Source: Haemaphysalis longicornis (lineage: Eukaryota; Arthropoda; Arachnida; Ixodida; Ixodidae). Taken from it: 64,000 nt of DNA. Position 1 is the stretch's first letter. Every line of letters starts with the position of its first letter. The translations under genes were made by a program, and so were the position numbers. Location: NCBI GenBank assembly GCA_013339765.2, contig CM023448.1:283346817-283410816 (forward strand), given 5' to 3'. Shown here in pieces: positions 23,758-36,461 of the stretch. Under the pieces are notes generated by a model, which saw only the letters and a list, made by a program, of their open reading frames with translations, had not been told where the DNA came from and made no database searches.

Positions 23758-24064
23758 AAACCACAGGCGCTCGCAAACCACCCGTGCGAACGAAACCAAA
23801 CCGGTTGTCAGCGAACCGTATGGTGAACACACGGTCCGCTGCAGCACGCGGAGCAGCGGACTGTGTCACGAGCGCGACATCCGCAAGTCGGCTTCTCCGC
23901 AGCTTACGCTCGCGTCCCCCGTATACACGTAGGCGCTGGCATCAAGACGCCAACTGTCAGCGCTCATTAGCGTCATGATGCACTACTTGATTCGCCTCTC
24001 CTAGATGGCAGTACCATCTGAAAGGAAGGCTATAAGGCGCGTTTGTCGTCCTATTCACGCGTCT

Positions 24065-24250
24065 GTTCATAGCGCAGTCGGGAGCGCGTTTCGTACCTCC
24101 CATTGCGGCGAAAGAGTTCGTGTCTCGAATCCCGGCGCCGCCGCCTCAATCGAAGTTTTTCTGGCGATGTCATTTCCGTGACGGGTATGACGTCAGTTAG
24201 GTCTTAGCTGGACCCCGGCATAAAACACTTTCGTGTTAAAAAAAAAAAAA
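24065..24250 (+). mobile_element. tRNA-related SINE with poly-A tail
   Basis: Begins with a tRNA-like segment (TAGCGCAGTCGGGAGCGCG as a degenerate A box; GTCTCGAATCCCGGC resembling a B box) and ends GGACCCCGGCATAAAACACTTTCG followed by a 13-base A run. The layout is that of a short retroposon. The 3' phrase is familiar to me from tick repeats, but I cannot name the family. The next bases begin an RTE LINE fragment, so this may be a composite. Confidence 0.5.
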
Positions 24251-24251
24251 G

Positions 24252-24487
24252 GACTTCGGTTGGCAATGTATTGAGAAGAAATGACAACTGGTCGACCACC
24301 AGGGTAGCAGAGTGGACACCCAGGGACGCATCTAAAAGGGGGAGGCCAATAACACGATGGAAAGATGAAATAAGGAAATCCGGCGGCCATCAGTGGACTC
24401 GAGCGGCGCAGGACAGGAGCTGTTGGAGGTCAATGGGGGAGGCCCTGCAGTGGACCTGAGCAGGCTGCTGCTGATGATGATGACGAC
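24252..24487 (+). mobile_element. RTE-type LINE, 3'-terminal fragment
   Basis: Frame 24271-24459 reads RVAEWTPRD, then RGRPITRWKDEIRK, and ends with AAQDRSCWRSMGEA. The W-x-P-R-D / RGRP-x-RW-x-D / A-x-DR-xx-W signature marks the C-terminus of RTE-clade ORF2 proteins. It stops (TGA at 24457) just before a GCTGATGATGATGACGAC tail, the kind of short tandem end RTE elements carry. Everything upstream is missing through 5' truncation. Confidence 0.8.
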
Positions 24488-26526
24488 AGCCGAAAGTTCA
24501 TTTTGCTAGGCCCATCACAGCCAATATGCAAGTGAGGATTGGAACTACAGAGAAGCTGTTGGAGTCCGAAGCAGTATATACCGCTCTCCTGCGCGCGTTC
24601 TATTTCACCCATTCACATGTCAGCTAAATTGCTCTAAAAGGGTTTAAAAATGATGAGAACACCCAAGTATTCCTTATGACGTCGCAATGCGAAAGCATGA
24701 AACTCAAATTGATGAGCGTGTCCTTTCATTATCTTCATCATACGTTTCCGTGTTCGTATTTTTTCCCGTCTCCCCAGTACAATGACTCGGCGCACACCCG
24801 CGTTCGCATCGGCGAACAAAACGGATAAATCTAGCGGGCGGCATTCCGTTTCCTCGTGGGTAGAGGCATTTCCTGCGCGCACCCAGCGCCGCCTACCGGT
24901 TCACTTGAAACACTCGCTTTATACTTTCGAAGAACTGCTAAAACGACTCCACTGTTCGGCCTCAGCAGCCTAGGGGGTGAATCTCGGGCTTTGGGACGAA
25001 CGGCCCATGGGTTCGAGCACCAGCAACACTACTTTTTTTTTCGGAAGACCCGTAATCTTTTTTTTTGTTACTTTGAATATTCTCTTTGCCCAATTCTACG
25101 CAGTGCTGTCGTAAATATAGGTGGTTTGGTGGCATGCTCATATTACTCAAGTAGGCCTCAGTACATTTCCCTACACGTTTCCAAGTCCAAGGCACCCAAC
25201 GCATCCACAAAGTTTACCTTTAGTTGGCCAGAATCATGGAGCAGTGGAATTGTTGCGGATGCATGCTCAACTCGTCTTGGGTTCGATTGCCAACGAGACC
25301 AAAATTTACCCTCTTTTTTATAACTTAATTACTTTGTTCACAGGAGCTTCCCCAAAACATTTAGCGTCAATCCGCCGAGCATTCTTTCACCTGTTTTTCA
25401 TTCGCTGAACAGTCGGCCATTTTGCGTGTCAAGCGTCGGCAGTTTCGTGTTTCATCTCTTGGCCACAACGCCGTATTTTCGACCTACCGAGTTAACCACT
25501 GGTTTCGAGTTAACAACGCCCGCTTATTGAGATTCTCGCAGGCGATAATGTGCCGCCAGCGGTCCAGACCGACTCGGAGTAGCACGGTCCGTTTCTTCGA
25601 CAGGTGCTGATACCTTTGAGGATCAATAATGACAGCACTGATCGCCCAGCGTTGAGCAGCGTGGTGGTGTATTCTCGCTCGCGAAATGCTAGAACGTGCG
25701 GTAACGAAGCGGTAATGCCGGCGGCTCACGGGAAAACGCAAGCGAAGTGGTCCTGCGCTTTTTCCCTCATCCCGCTCTCTTAATTTGGCAAGGGAGGGTA
25801 GCTAATAAGATGCGTGTTTCTCCAGTGGACGACGGCGGGGCGGCAGCTTTGCGACGAAGAGCAGCCGTAATGAGATGGACCCTCGCGGCCGCAACGCGCC
25901 TCAGCGACATCGAGCGGCCGCCGGCTCCTTGTTAGGCTGTTGCTAAGGCCTGCCCCCCCCCCCCACTTACGAGAGTCCCAGTTTTCTTTTCTCTAATTCT
26001 CATCGCTCTCCAGTTGTCTTCGTTAGAGAAATTCACCGCTTTCTTTTATGCTCGCAACTACAGCTCTCAAGCGCTTTTCAGTGCAATTACAAAGCGCCCG
26101 TAAATCCCGCGATTTTCAGACATTTTGGGCTGCATTTGAAAACTCAGCCGCTGCAAGTTCCCAGGACGCCCTGCCTGCTCGGCGACTGCGTCTAGACAAG
26201 AGCTTCACTGAACTAGTTGCTTACCTATTTCGTTTCGTTACGCAAGCTCCCCAGTGATTTCCTTTCGTAATTTCACCACAGCCAAAACAGGACGATAGGC
26301 TTTTCTCCCTCCCATATGCCGGCTGCATACCGACGTCGGTTGGCTTGCAACCTGTCACGACACTTCGGTATTTCGGATCTTTTATGGCACCCTTCAAACG
26401 TTAAACGGCCTCAACGTAATACTCAATCATGCAACGCAAATTTTGTTAATTAAACGATGCTTAACAAATGTATCTGGCACAAGGCATCGTTTTAATGACG
26501 TATCGTCTCGTCAGCAGGATACTGCA
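24488..26526. other. Unannotated 2-kb region
   Basis: B-box-like phrases occur near 25006 (GGGTTCGAGCAC) and 25281 (GGGTTCGATTGC), suggesting decayed tRNA-derived SINEs, but no A box is convincing. A short C run lies near 25957. No coding domain recognised. Confidence 0.4.
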
Positions 26527-27350
26527 GTCAGTCAGTCAGTGAAAACTTTATTACACACCAGTCAAAAAGGGAGCGTTAGGTGCTCCCTCCCCCCATCAGT
26601 CAGCCGGTATCCCTTGGGACTTGGCGGCTTCTAGGGCGAGACCGATGATCTTGCGCTGGGTTTCGGAGGTTCGGCTGAGGAGTAGTGCCTCCCAGGATGC
26701 TACGTTTCGGTGCGGTTTATTGTACGAAGGACAAGTCCACACCATGTGGACGAGGTCCGCTCGACCCTTACATTTCTTACATCTTGGATCGACGACTTTG
26801 GGATGCCACTTACTATATAGGACTGGGTTCTGGAAAACTCCCGTCTGTAAACGGTCTCCGTAAATCTCCTCTTTTCTACTTAGCTGCGGATGCGCAGGAG
26901 GGTAGTATCTTCCTCTCCAGTCTATAATATTGCGTGACTTTCACATAGTTCACTCGGCCTCTTCGTTCGCCGTCATTTGGGAAGGAGGTTCGGCATGCAA
27001 GGCTGAGGCCAACGACTGGACATCAGCAAGCGGCGGCGTTGGCGGCGGTCGCCCGGACTGTAAGACCTCGGGCGGTCGCATGTGCTTTCTCATCCAATGA
27101 GTCCCCGATGAGCTGGTGTCCACACTAACGTTACCTCTTCGGTTGTAAAGTTTTTTACGTTTGCGAGGATACTGCAACTTTGCCTGTAGTTAAAACGGAT
27201 CAAACTATTCCAAGCTCTATGTACGACGCTGCCGCGTCGTAAGCCAGACGTAGGGTACGACCATGGGCGATAAAACACCGCTATACATTCTATCATCCGC
27301 CCACGCACACATTTGCAGCAAAAAAAAAAGAAAAAAAAAGAGGCCCGCAT
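26527..27350 (-). mobile_element. I/R1-type LINE tail (RNase H and C-terminal finger)
   Basis: Read on the minus strand, 27137-27090 encodes EEVTLVWTPAHRGLIG, the distal RNase H motif. After frame changes comes RGDLRRLQTGVFQNP, then a CKKCKGRADLVHMVWTCP zinc-finger-like end, a typical C-terminus of RNase H-bearing tick LINEs. ORF2 stops near 26605. The short 3' UTR holds AATAAAG and ends in (ACTG)n, read as CAGT repeats at 26527-26540 on the plus strand. At least two frameshifts; everything upstream of RNase H is absent. Confidence 0.8.
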
Positions 27351-27710
27351 GCAAACTTCAGGGCAATTCTTTTAGTTTTTTTCCATTTCTGATGGCGTAA
27401 CCCTGCTGTATACTACGAGGCTGCATAGCTTGGAGTTGTGCCATTTTCTTGGAATTTAGAAACTAACTCGCCACTCTCATTCGTATTCACACTAGTAACA
27501 GCAGCAGTCTCTGAAGCTGGAGAAGCAACCGGCCTTTTTGTCATTTACAAACACAGGAGCAGTACTAGCAAATTAATGATGCATGTGAAGAGGACACCGC
27601 GGCATATATTAACCTGTTGCGCCGTACGGCTGCTGGCATCCTACGGAGCTGGAGCTATTGATCCCGCCCCTCCCAGTGGTAACGCTGGCGCTACAGGCTG
27701 TATTTGCGTG
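27351..27710. other. Unannotated spacer
   Basis: No recognisable feature between the LINE 5' break and the next microsatellite. Confidence 0.4.
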
Positions 27711-27728
27711 CTTGCGTATGTGCGTATG

Positions 27729-27760
<32 letters not shown>

Positions 27761-27888
27761 TGAGTGAGTGAGTGAGTGAGTGAGTGAGTGAGTGAGTGAG
27801 TGAGTGAGTGAGTGAGTGAGTGAGTGAGTGAGTGAGTGAGTGAGTGAGTGAGTGAGTGAGTGAGTGAGTGAGTGAGTGAGTGAGTGAG
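27711..27888. repeat. Compound (GTGC)n(GTGA)n microsatellite
   Basis: The same unit order and strand as 6452-6625: GTGC-type units, then about 31 GTGA units. The flanking sequences do not match those of the first tract. The LTHS-repeat minus frames are artefacts. Confidence 0.97.

Positions 27889-29719
<1,831 letters not shown>

Positions 29720-29809
<90 letters not shown>
29720..29809. repeat. (TA)n microsatellite
   Basis: About 43 TA units at the right end of the foldback element, mirroring the left tract. Confidence 0.97.
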
Positions 29810-29810
<1 letters not shown>

Positions 29811-29889
29811 CTACGCTTCTGCAAAGAAATCCACATATTCGTCGGATAAATATCAATGGCCATATAACACACATGGAGGATTGTCGGTA

Positions 29890-30440
29890 CGCATCTAGAA
29901 CAACTTACAGGAGAATATCACAGGGATTCGGATGTAAAAAAAGATGCTTTTCAACTGTCTACCAGTAAGCTGGAGAATATCAATATTTCTTGGGAGATTA
30001 TTGTTTAGAAGGGTGGGAATTCGGTGCTTTAAGGTTTGCAAGGAGTAATTGGTTCGATATGCGTGCACGGTCCAGTGTTCGGGATTACGTGTATAATATT
30101 GTGCCGGTGTCTTCTGGTTCAGTTGGCTAAGCTTTTTCAAAACGTTTATTTGTTTTTAGTCCTTAATTAATGCTAAACAAAGGTAGTAATTGTACAACTG
30201 TTCAGCGCTCATTATTTTAAGCTTTCCGGATAAAGTTTGCACGGGAAAATCAAATGTAGAGTGAGTAATTATCCTAACCGCTTTTCTCTGTAACCTACAC
30301 AATTTTTGTATATTCCCGGACGTGGTGGTACACCAGACAAGCACACAATAATTCAAAAAAGGTTTCGCGCAGGCGACCTCAACAATGCGGGAAGACAGAG
30401 AAAAGACAATAAAAATAGGGACCGAAATCACTATTTATAG
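29890..30440 (-). mobile_element. CR1-group LINE RT tail
   Basis: The minus frame 30431-30156 reads KPFLNYCVLVWC, then IQKLCRLQRKAVRIIT. This is the 'P-x-LxY-xxx-W ... LQ-x-KAVR-x-I' signature of the RT C-terminus in CR1-group elements (CR1, Rex1, Crack/Daphne type). A second segment (30140-29895) continues with YYTRNPEHWTVHAYRTNY and a Leu/Asn/Lys-rich end, matching the usual 'TR ... R-T-N-Y-G' tail. The two are separated by a frame change. Upstream domains are absent. Confidence 0.7.
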
Positions 30441-30754
30441 TTTAATCGTCTCCGACGCGCTTTCTGTTCTTCATTTTAAGGCTGTTCTTTCGTACTGGGC
30501 TGCAGGGCTCTACCTGAATACACGGCGACAAAATGGCCAGAAAAAATTTCAGGTGTGCGACCTTACATTCTACATACACGCGAACGCCTCGTGCGCTCTG
30601 AAACAAAATAGCGCGATGGCTATACAAACTCCCGCCTACGAGGGAGACGCACATTACCCAGCCGACGAAGCTGCGGCTAGCCGCGGCGCCGGTGCCTTTC
30701 GCCTCGTAACCACATCCGGGGCTGCGCCTGACGTGGCAAAGCTAGCGTGTTTTC

Positions 30755-30841
30755 TTTTAAAAACGATAGTCTTTCTTGGGCTACTTAAACCCAGAAATTT
30801 TGGTCTGTCTGTATGTCTGTCCGTCTGTCTGTCTGTGACTC
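30755..30841 (+). repeat. Inverted-repeat partner with (TCTG)n
   Basis: ACGATAGTCTTTC, GGGCTACTTAAACCCAGAAA and TTTTGGTCTGTCTG run into a TCTG array. The same sequence lies inverted at 35750-35832. The pair is 5 kb apart and brackets the MITE-rich block. Confidence 0.8.
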
Positions 30842-30918
30842 GATTCAGCCACCCGGCCAAAGTAAAACAATGCCTGCGCAATAGTCTTATATAGTCACAG
30901 CTAAATCTACCCATCTAA

Positions 30919-31622
30919 GTCCGGTGTAATGTTCATACCTGTCAACATTGTTGAAGAAGAACAAGACATTACGCAAATATAAGACAACAAATTAATACAT
31001 AAGTGATGTTTGCAGTGTTCCTTTATAAAAAATTGGCCGCGTATCTGCTTCTTTCGTTGCAAATGTCGTCAAAAGACGATAGTCTTTATCGACTTTTGCT
31101 AAGTAAATGCCTCCCTTCGCTTTCCCGCTCACCTCTCATGTTGTTCCTCTTGCGTCGCGCTCCTCCCAAGGTAAAGACGCCAAAGGTTTGCTTAAATCAT
31201 TTTAAATTTCCCGCGTTCCACTGCTCCAAACCGGGTGTCTCGATGCCAACGCTGCCGTACGGCGAAGACGCGCGTGAATCGAGGCGCCCTACTTCAACGT
31301 TTATAGAACCACGTTTCCCTACTCCACGTGCGTTGCAAGCAGAACGAGGAACCTATCTAGTGGAACCTTTCGTAACTGTTGCCAGTTGATTCCTTAAAAT
31401 GCCGCAAGAAGCTATAGTGGCGCGGGCGACAGCAGGCGACGGCGAAGTGAATTTTTTTTTTCTGGAGTTGATGAAGTATTTAATTTCGCCAAAGTCAAGC
31501 ATGTATGATTTTTTATAAAGGAACACTGCAAATATCACTTCTGTATCAATTTGTTGTCTTATGTTTGCGTAATGTCTTGTTCTTGTTCAACAATGTTGAC
31601 AAGTATGAACGTTACACCGGAC
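30919..31622 (+). mobile_element. MITE with about 115-bp TIRs (copy 1)
   Basis: The left end 30919-31033 begins GTCCGGTGTAATGTTCATAC. It is inverted at 31509-31622 with few mismatches, so the 704-bp unit has long TIRs. The interior (31036-31508) carries the segment repeated in inverse orientation in copy 2. No transposase is encoded. The 128-codon plus frame (31003-31389) appears, inverted, as a frame in copy 2, which shows it is repeat sequence and not a gene. Confidence 0.75.
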
Positions 31623-32167
31623 ATTGTTGAAGAAGAACATTACGCAAAATTACGCATTACGCGAACATTACGCAACATTACGCAAATATGAGACAACAAA
31701 TCAATACAGAAGTGATATTTGCAGTGTTCCTTTATCAAAAAATCAAACATGCTTGACTTTTGCGAAATTAAATACTTCATCAACTGCAGAAAAAGAATTC
31801 ACTCCGCCGTCGCCTGCTGTCGCCCGCGCCACTATAGCTTCTGGCGCCATTTTAGGAAATCAACCGGCAACAGTTACGAAAGGTTCCACTAGATATGTTG
31901 CACGTTCTGCTTGCAACGCACGTGGAGTAGGGAAACGCGGTTCTATAAACGTTGAAGTAGGGCGCCTCGATTCACGCGCGTCTTCGCCGTACGGCAGCGT
32001 TGGCATCGAGACACCCGGTTTGTAGCAGTGGAACGCGGGAAATTTAAAATGTATTTAAGCAAACCAACAACATGAGAGGTGAGCATTTACTTGGCAAAAG
32101 TCGATAAAGACTATCGTCCTTTGACGACTATTTGCAACGAAAGAAGCAGATACGCTGGCCAATTTTT
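31623..32167 (-). mobile_element. MITE copy 2, head-to-head and truncated
   Basis: Directly abutting copy 1, this stretch repeats it in the opposite orientation. It has a rearranged TIR with extra ATTACGC/GAACATTACGC repeats (31637-31690), then the interior through TTGGCC at 32160. Identity to copy 1 looks above 90%. The distal TIR is missing and replaced by T-rich sequence. Together the two copies form a palindrome of about 1.1 kb centred near 31622. Confidence 0.75.
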
Positions 32168-32289
32168 TTTTCTTTAGCGCGTCTCTTTCTGTCGCCGCTT
32201 CTTCTAGCTTGTGTTTCCTAACAACCAATTCAATGGTCAACTTAAATGAAATACCACTGCGAGACTCCGTTATCTACCTGTGTTTTTCC

Positions 32290-32480
32290 TTAAAGGGGCC
32301 ATGAAGACAAAGTTGTCTCGTTAAAACGACTGTACCGACTACAATGATACCATGCTATCGCAAACTTCAAAGAGATAATCTAAATATTAAAGAAGACATA
32401 TGAAGCAATGACGACACCACAGCCACTTTCCGGAAACGAGAATCTTCTTTGTGCGATTGGCGTCCACTTACCAAAGGCAC
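32290..32480 (+). mobile_element. Relic 5' end of the TTAA/THAP element family
   Basis: Starts TTAAAGGGGCCATGAAGA and continues with CTCGTTA(A/G)AAC, ATCGCAAACTTC, CATTTTCCG-like and GCGATTGGCG blocks. It thus matches the first 200 bp of the 33145-34849 element. It then diverges, so it is a truncated or much older copy. Confidence 0.65.
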
Positions 32481-32994
32481 AGCCGAGGAACACGACTGAA
32501 CGATCGGGGACAGCCTTCTGTGGCAATGGGGAGAAAGCTATGGGGGGATGGGGAAGGGGGAGTTAACTGCTCTGTGTTACTGCGCCAAAGTAGTTCCCAA
32601 TAAACTGGTTTCGGTTTGAAGTTTGGGCGTGACAGTTGCGCATTTGCTCCAGTTCATTTATTCGCATGAGCTCCGTGGTTGAGTGTGCTGAACCACTATC
32701 ACCGAGCATGCAGGCATACTGGCGTCTCCTTCCCTCCGCTTCGTTCGTTTGTAAACACAAGCCAACGCTTTGACTGGAGAACTCAGACCGACCGTGAACT
32801 ACACCGCCCAACTCTGTATCGTTCAGAAGTGAAGTGAATTTTGTCAGCGCTGCAGTATTGACGGCATGAACTGATTTGTAAACTCTTCTGGAGATCAAAA
32901 CTCGGTAGCACCGCCGACACGTGTAGCGTACATACATACATAGCGTGGGCGCAGTATACCGAAAAGGCAGCACGCACACACGCTTACACACCCG
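32481..32994. other. Unannotated spacer
   Basis: Part of a 161-codon minus frame (33048-32563) lies here, without a recognisable domain. Not supported as a gene. Confidence 0.4.
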
Positions 32995-33144
32995 GTCGCT
33001 TACGCCAGGAAACTGGCTAACCAAATGCGGAAACGACGCAGAGTCCAACGACGCAGAGTCCCGGTTTCATCGTTCTCTCTTGGGCGTACACTTTGCAAAA
33101 CCACTTGCTTCGTTTGATTTGACAGCTTTTGTTTCTCAAGCTTC
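32995..33144 (+). repeat. Dispersed repeat, left half (interrupted)
   Basis: Aligns with the minus strand of 4195-4440 and stops at TCTCAAGCTTC, where the TTAA element begins. It resumes at 34850. It contains a local duplication of GACGCAGAGTCC (near 33036 and 33050) not seen in the other copy. Confidence 0.7.
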
Positions 33145-34849
33145 TTAAAGGAGCCATGAAGAGAAAACACAAGTTTGGTTCATTCGAAAGATTGCCTCGT
33201 TAGAACCATAACGACACCACTTATAACGCAAACTTCGCTCAAATAAGCTACATAATTAGGAAAAAAGGAAATGACCATGCGACCCACCAGCTCATTTTCC
33301 GCAACAGAACCTATGATGTCACTCGAGAATGCTCTGCGATTGGCGGAGGCTGGCAAAAGCAAACGCATGTTAGGCAGGGCTTACAGTTTGCATAGCGAGC
33401 TAAATGCCCGTGAACATACTGCACATTCTTTTTATGACAAAGACGGTGGAGTAAACGGTTGAAGTTCCGAACGAACACGCAAGCGTGTGCGCCAATGCGT
33501 ACGAAACTACGCCTGGCCGAGCTCGACATCTCGCCGTCGCGCAGACGAATTTCGGGTTCGAGGCTCTTAGGGGACAACGAACCTCCCAGCACCGCACAGC
33601 CGCGACCTTGCTTGGTATCGTAATCCCTTCACAGGAGGTTGGCCGTCATATCGCCAACCAGCAAAGGTAAAAATAGAAACGAGGGGAGTAAGGAACAGCA
33701 AGCAGCGACGAGATAGTGACAGGTCGTCGCAGTTTCGGAATGGTGTTGGCTTGCTGCTATTGTTAGGAGCTCGTTTCCAGTTTACAACCACTGAAAACTT
33801 CAGTTTGTTCGAGTACTTTAAAATTAAATTTCGTTGCTACGTTTTGAAATGCCCATGTAGTACGGGCAAATCGTCGAGGGAGTGCGACATCCCCGGGTGA
33901 GGAGATCTCCTTTCATGTGCTGCCCAACGACGAACCTCGGCGAAGCAAGTGGCTACGTTTTGTGAACTTTGCAAACGGAGGAGAAAGAGAGCTAAAGGAA
34001 GTACGAGTGTGCTCGCTTCATTTCCGAGGAAGTGATTACGGCAGGGACCCTTACTGTTAGCCTCACTCCTGGACATGCTGGCGCTCGTCGCCGACTTCGT
34101 CAAAAATCGCGGTAAAAGCGCTCTGACCTTGGGGGGAAAAAATGCCGTAAACACCGCGCATTGACGCTCGTATCTTTCTGGTCGAAGCAGAGACTCGCGC
34201 GAACGGCTTTCCATACACGACACCGGCCAACTGGCATAAGCGATACTGCTAACTGAAATTGAACTATTATTAACCGTAATAAAAATACGGCACATACGTA
34301 CCAGTCTGTCTTCGTCCCGTCGCGACGGGGCTGACGAGGCAGCGGTGCCGACGGCAGGGGCGTTCGTCTGTTGTGGCTATCGCGGAATGGTCGCTTTCCC
34401 GTCCACCGCGTATCCCACAACTCTTGCCGCTCGTGCACTTAGAAGCATTGAGCGTTCAAGTGGTGTGAGGTTGTTAAATGCAAGCCCGAGCTGCCGCTCC
34501 TCGGCGAGAGTTTTGTTCTCCGGATCAGGCGATTCCATGACTAGGGCTGCGGGTGCACTAGGTTTTACTAGTATTTTTAAAAATGGCCGCCGTCTCGGTC
34601 GACTCCCGCGTGTGGGTGCTATATGGAGTCGACATACTAAGTATCCGTTTCATGGACCGGCTCTATGACGCCATGGTTCACGTCACGGAATGGTTCAATT
34701 TTAGCGGGAGATTTAAAATTTTGGCTTAAATTGCCTTATTTCTCAGTGAATAAAGCATCATTTGCTTCCGGGAAAGCGCTTGGGGTACTATGAAACACCT
34801 AATCTTTCGAATAAAACAAACTTTTGTTTTCTCTTCATGGCTCCTTTAA
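33145..34849 (+). mobile_element. Kolobok-like TTAA transposon with THAP domain
   Basis: A 1705-bp unit bounded by TTAA with about 49-bp inverted ends beginning TTAAAGGAGCCATGAAGAGA (33145-33193 and 34801-34849), only a few mismatches. It interrupts a dispersed repeat whose uninterrupted copy lies at 4195-4440. The interior encodes a THAP-type finger (33835-34055). TTAA duplication together with a THAP protein is, from what I know, the hallmark of the Kolobok superfamily; piggyBac shares TTAA but not THAP. No DDE transposase frame was recognised in the remaining sequence, so the copy is probably non-autonomous or internally deleted. Confidence 0.7.
33835..34057 (+). pseudogene. THAP-domain fragment of the TTAA transposon
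   Basis: Frame 1 gives the start CYVLKCPCSTGKSS. After a one-base shift near 33895-33902 the sequence reads EEISFHVLPNDEPRRSKWLR and ends with VRVCSLHFRGSDYG. The C-x(2-4)-C, 'FHxLP', 'RxxWxxF' and C-x2-HF elements in that order are the C2CH THAP pattern. A TAG follows at 34057. The shift lies by a GGTGAG sequence (33896), so a very short intron cannot be fully excluded, but a frameshift is simpler. THAP domains bind DNA at transposon ends. Confidence 0.65.
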
Positions 34850-34960
34850 AAATCATATGCGGAGAATGAAGTGGCGAGCTGCCGCGAGCTGCCGAAGGCC
34901 GTCGACGAAGACAGCAGGTTTTTTTTCGGAAGAGAACCACTGCGACGCCAGTGGGGGCAG
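34850..34960 (+). repeat. Dispersed repeat, right half
   Basis: Resumes the repeat left at 33144: ATGCGGAGAATGAAGTGGCGAGCTGC matches the complement of 4243-4268 in pieces. A GAGCTGCCG duplication is private to this copy. Confidence 0.7.
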
Positions 34961-35219
34961 TCGCAACCAGAAAAAAATGACTGGCGATTACGATACTCCC
35001 TAATGCGATATTTGGGCGCAGCACCAGTGCGCTGAGGCAGCATTCACTCGTGGGTTCTCTCGACGGCAGCGATGATGAGCCTCTGCGTCGGCGGCGCGAA
35101 GTGCGTCCCAGGAAGGGACCGCGACCCGCGTCTTTGGCAGGTAACGCACACCATCGTCACGTGCACGCCCCCCTCACGTTTTCGCCAGCGTCGCGCAGAC
35201 GAGCGTCTCGTGTGCGCAC
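34961..35219. repeat. GATTACGATA-family repeat segment
   Basis: GATTACGATACTCCCTAATG and TTTGGGCG here recur as GATTACGATATTCTCCAATG and TTTGAGCG at 38068-38102. A dispersed repeat of unknown class is therefore present twice. The rest is GC-rich without a recognised feature. Confidence 0.55.
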
Positions 35220-35422
35220 AGCACACTGCCCCCCTACCCCACCGCACACTTTCGGAGAGCGCTCGCGCCGCAACGGCGAACCACCCTCCCTTCACAATTT
35301 CGCGACACTCTCCTCCTTACAGCATACTGCCCCCACCCTCCCCCACCGCACACTTTCAGAGAGCGCTCGCGCCGCCACGGCGAACAGCCCTCCCCTCACA
35401 ATTTCGCGGCACTCTCCTCCTG
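35220..35422 (+). repeat. Two-copy tandem repeat, 111-bp period
   Basis: Copies at 35220-35330 and 35331-35422 share CACCGCACACTTTC, GAGAGCGCTCGCGCCGC and CACAATTTCGCG. CpG-rich. The 138- and 155-codon plus frames across it are repetitive and unrecognised. Confidence 0.9.
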
Positions 35423-35749
35423 TGCTTTCTTTCACTATTCGGTCTTGCAATCGTTCACTCGGTTAGGACGGCGACGCGGCTCAGCCCAGAGACGGGCGCC
35501 AAAGGGCTGCGCCCTAAAAATCCGAAAACTCAAAAATAATGTTCTGTGTTTCGTATATTCCGGGTAGTAATTTAGTGGTATTATCAATCCAGGGCTAAAA
35601 CATAACTTCATATTTTTGAATTGCTTAGGTTACAGCCAGCCAATTATTTTTGTTGAACTACTTCCAGGTGCGCAGCGAAGCGGCGTGGTTCGGCTTTGTA
35701 GCCTTGAAGTTAGAGAAGCGCAGAGAAAAATATGTTTTGAGAGGAGGTT

Positions 35750-35832
35750 GAGTCACAGACAGACAGACAGACAGACCAAAATTTCTGGGTTTAAGTAGCC
35801 CGAGAAAGACTATCGTCTTTAAAAAAAGAAAA
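35750..35832 (-). repeat. Inverted-repeat partner with (CAGA)n
   Basis: Complement of 30755-30841, from a CAGA array through CCAAAATTTCTGGGTTTAAG to GACTATCGTCTTT. Confidence 0.8.
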
Positions 35833-36461
35833 ACAGGAAGCTAAAAAGGACACGTGTAGCCCGCGGCAAATATCGCTCCCAGTTTGCATGACTGAGCTTC
35901 GTGCGCCGAGCACGAGAACTCGTCACTGGTTCGCGATCCTACAACAGCCGGTGTGGCGGCTCCCCGTTTCGGGGCAATCGCGGCAATCCTGGTGGAATTA
36001 GCATATTCGTTTAGTTTGCATATTCGCAACGCAAACTGAGTGGCGCTCCTGATTAGCCCTCATCGTGTTGTGTCACTTATGCAAAACAGAAAGACTACCC
36101 GACAGTGCTCGCCCTGAGCAAGTGCCCTTGCTTTGCTCAATATTTTATCCAAAATTTAAAATACCACGTAGCACAAGCCACCGCAAGTGCTCAAAATAGT
36201 ATATCATAGGCGGGAAAGTCGCCGGTGAACTTGGAGGAAAAAAAAAAAGAAAGCCAAGAAAACGCCGTATATATTGGCAGTTTTTGAACACCCTAATAAC
36301 AAAACATTTTATTGCACACCCACTAAAATCTACAACTTATGAAGAGTGCAACAGTGTATGAAAAAAAAACAGTATTTCAGAAGCTTATAATTGAATCATG
36401 AACATTAAATAATTCCCAGACCTGTACACTCTAAATTACGGCACCACCCAATCGATATTAA
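35833..36461. other. Unannotated spacer, increasingly AT-rich
   Basis: No recognised feature. Base composition falls into the AT-rich island that follows. Confidence 0.4.

Noticed and set aside
31624..32025. 133-codon frame as a host gene
   Set aside because: The same sequence occurs inverted in the neighbouring MITE copy, so it is repeat sequence.
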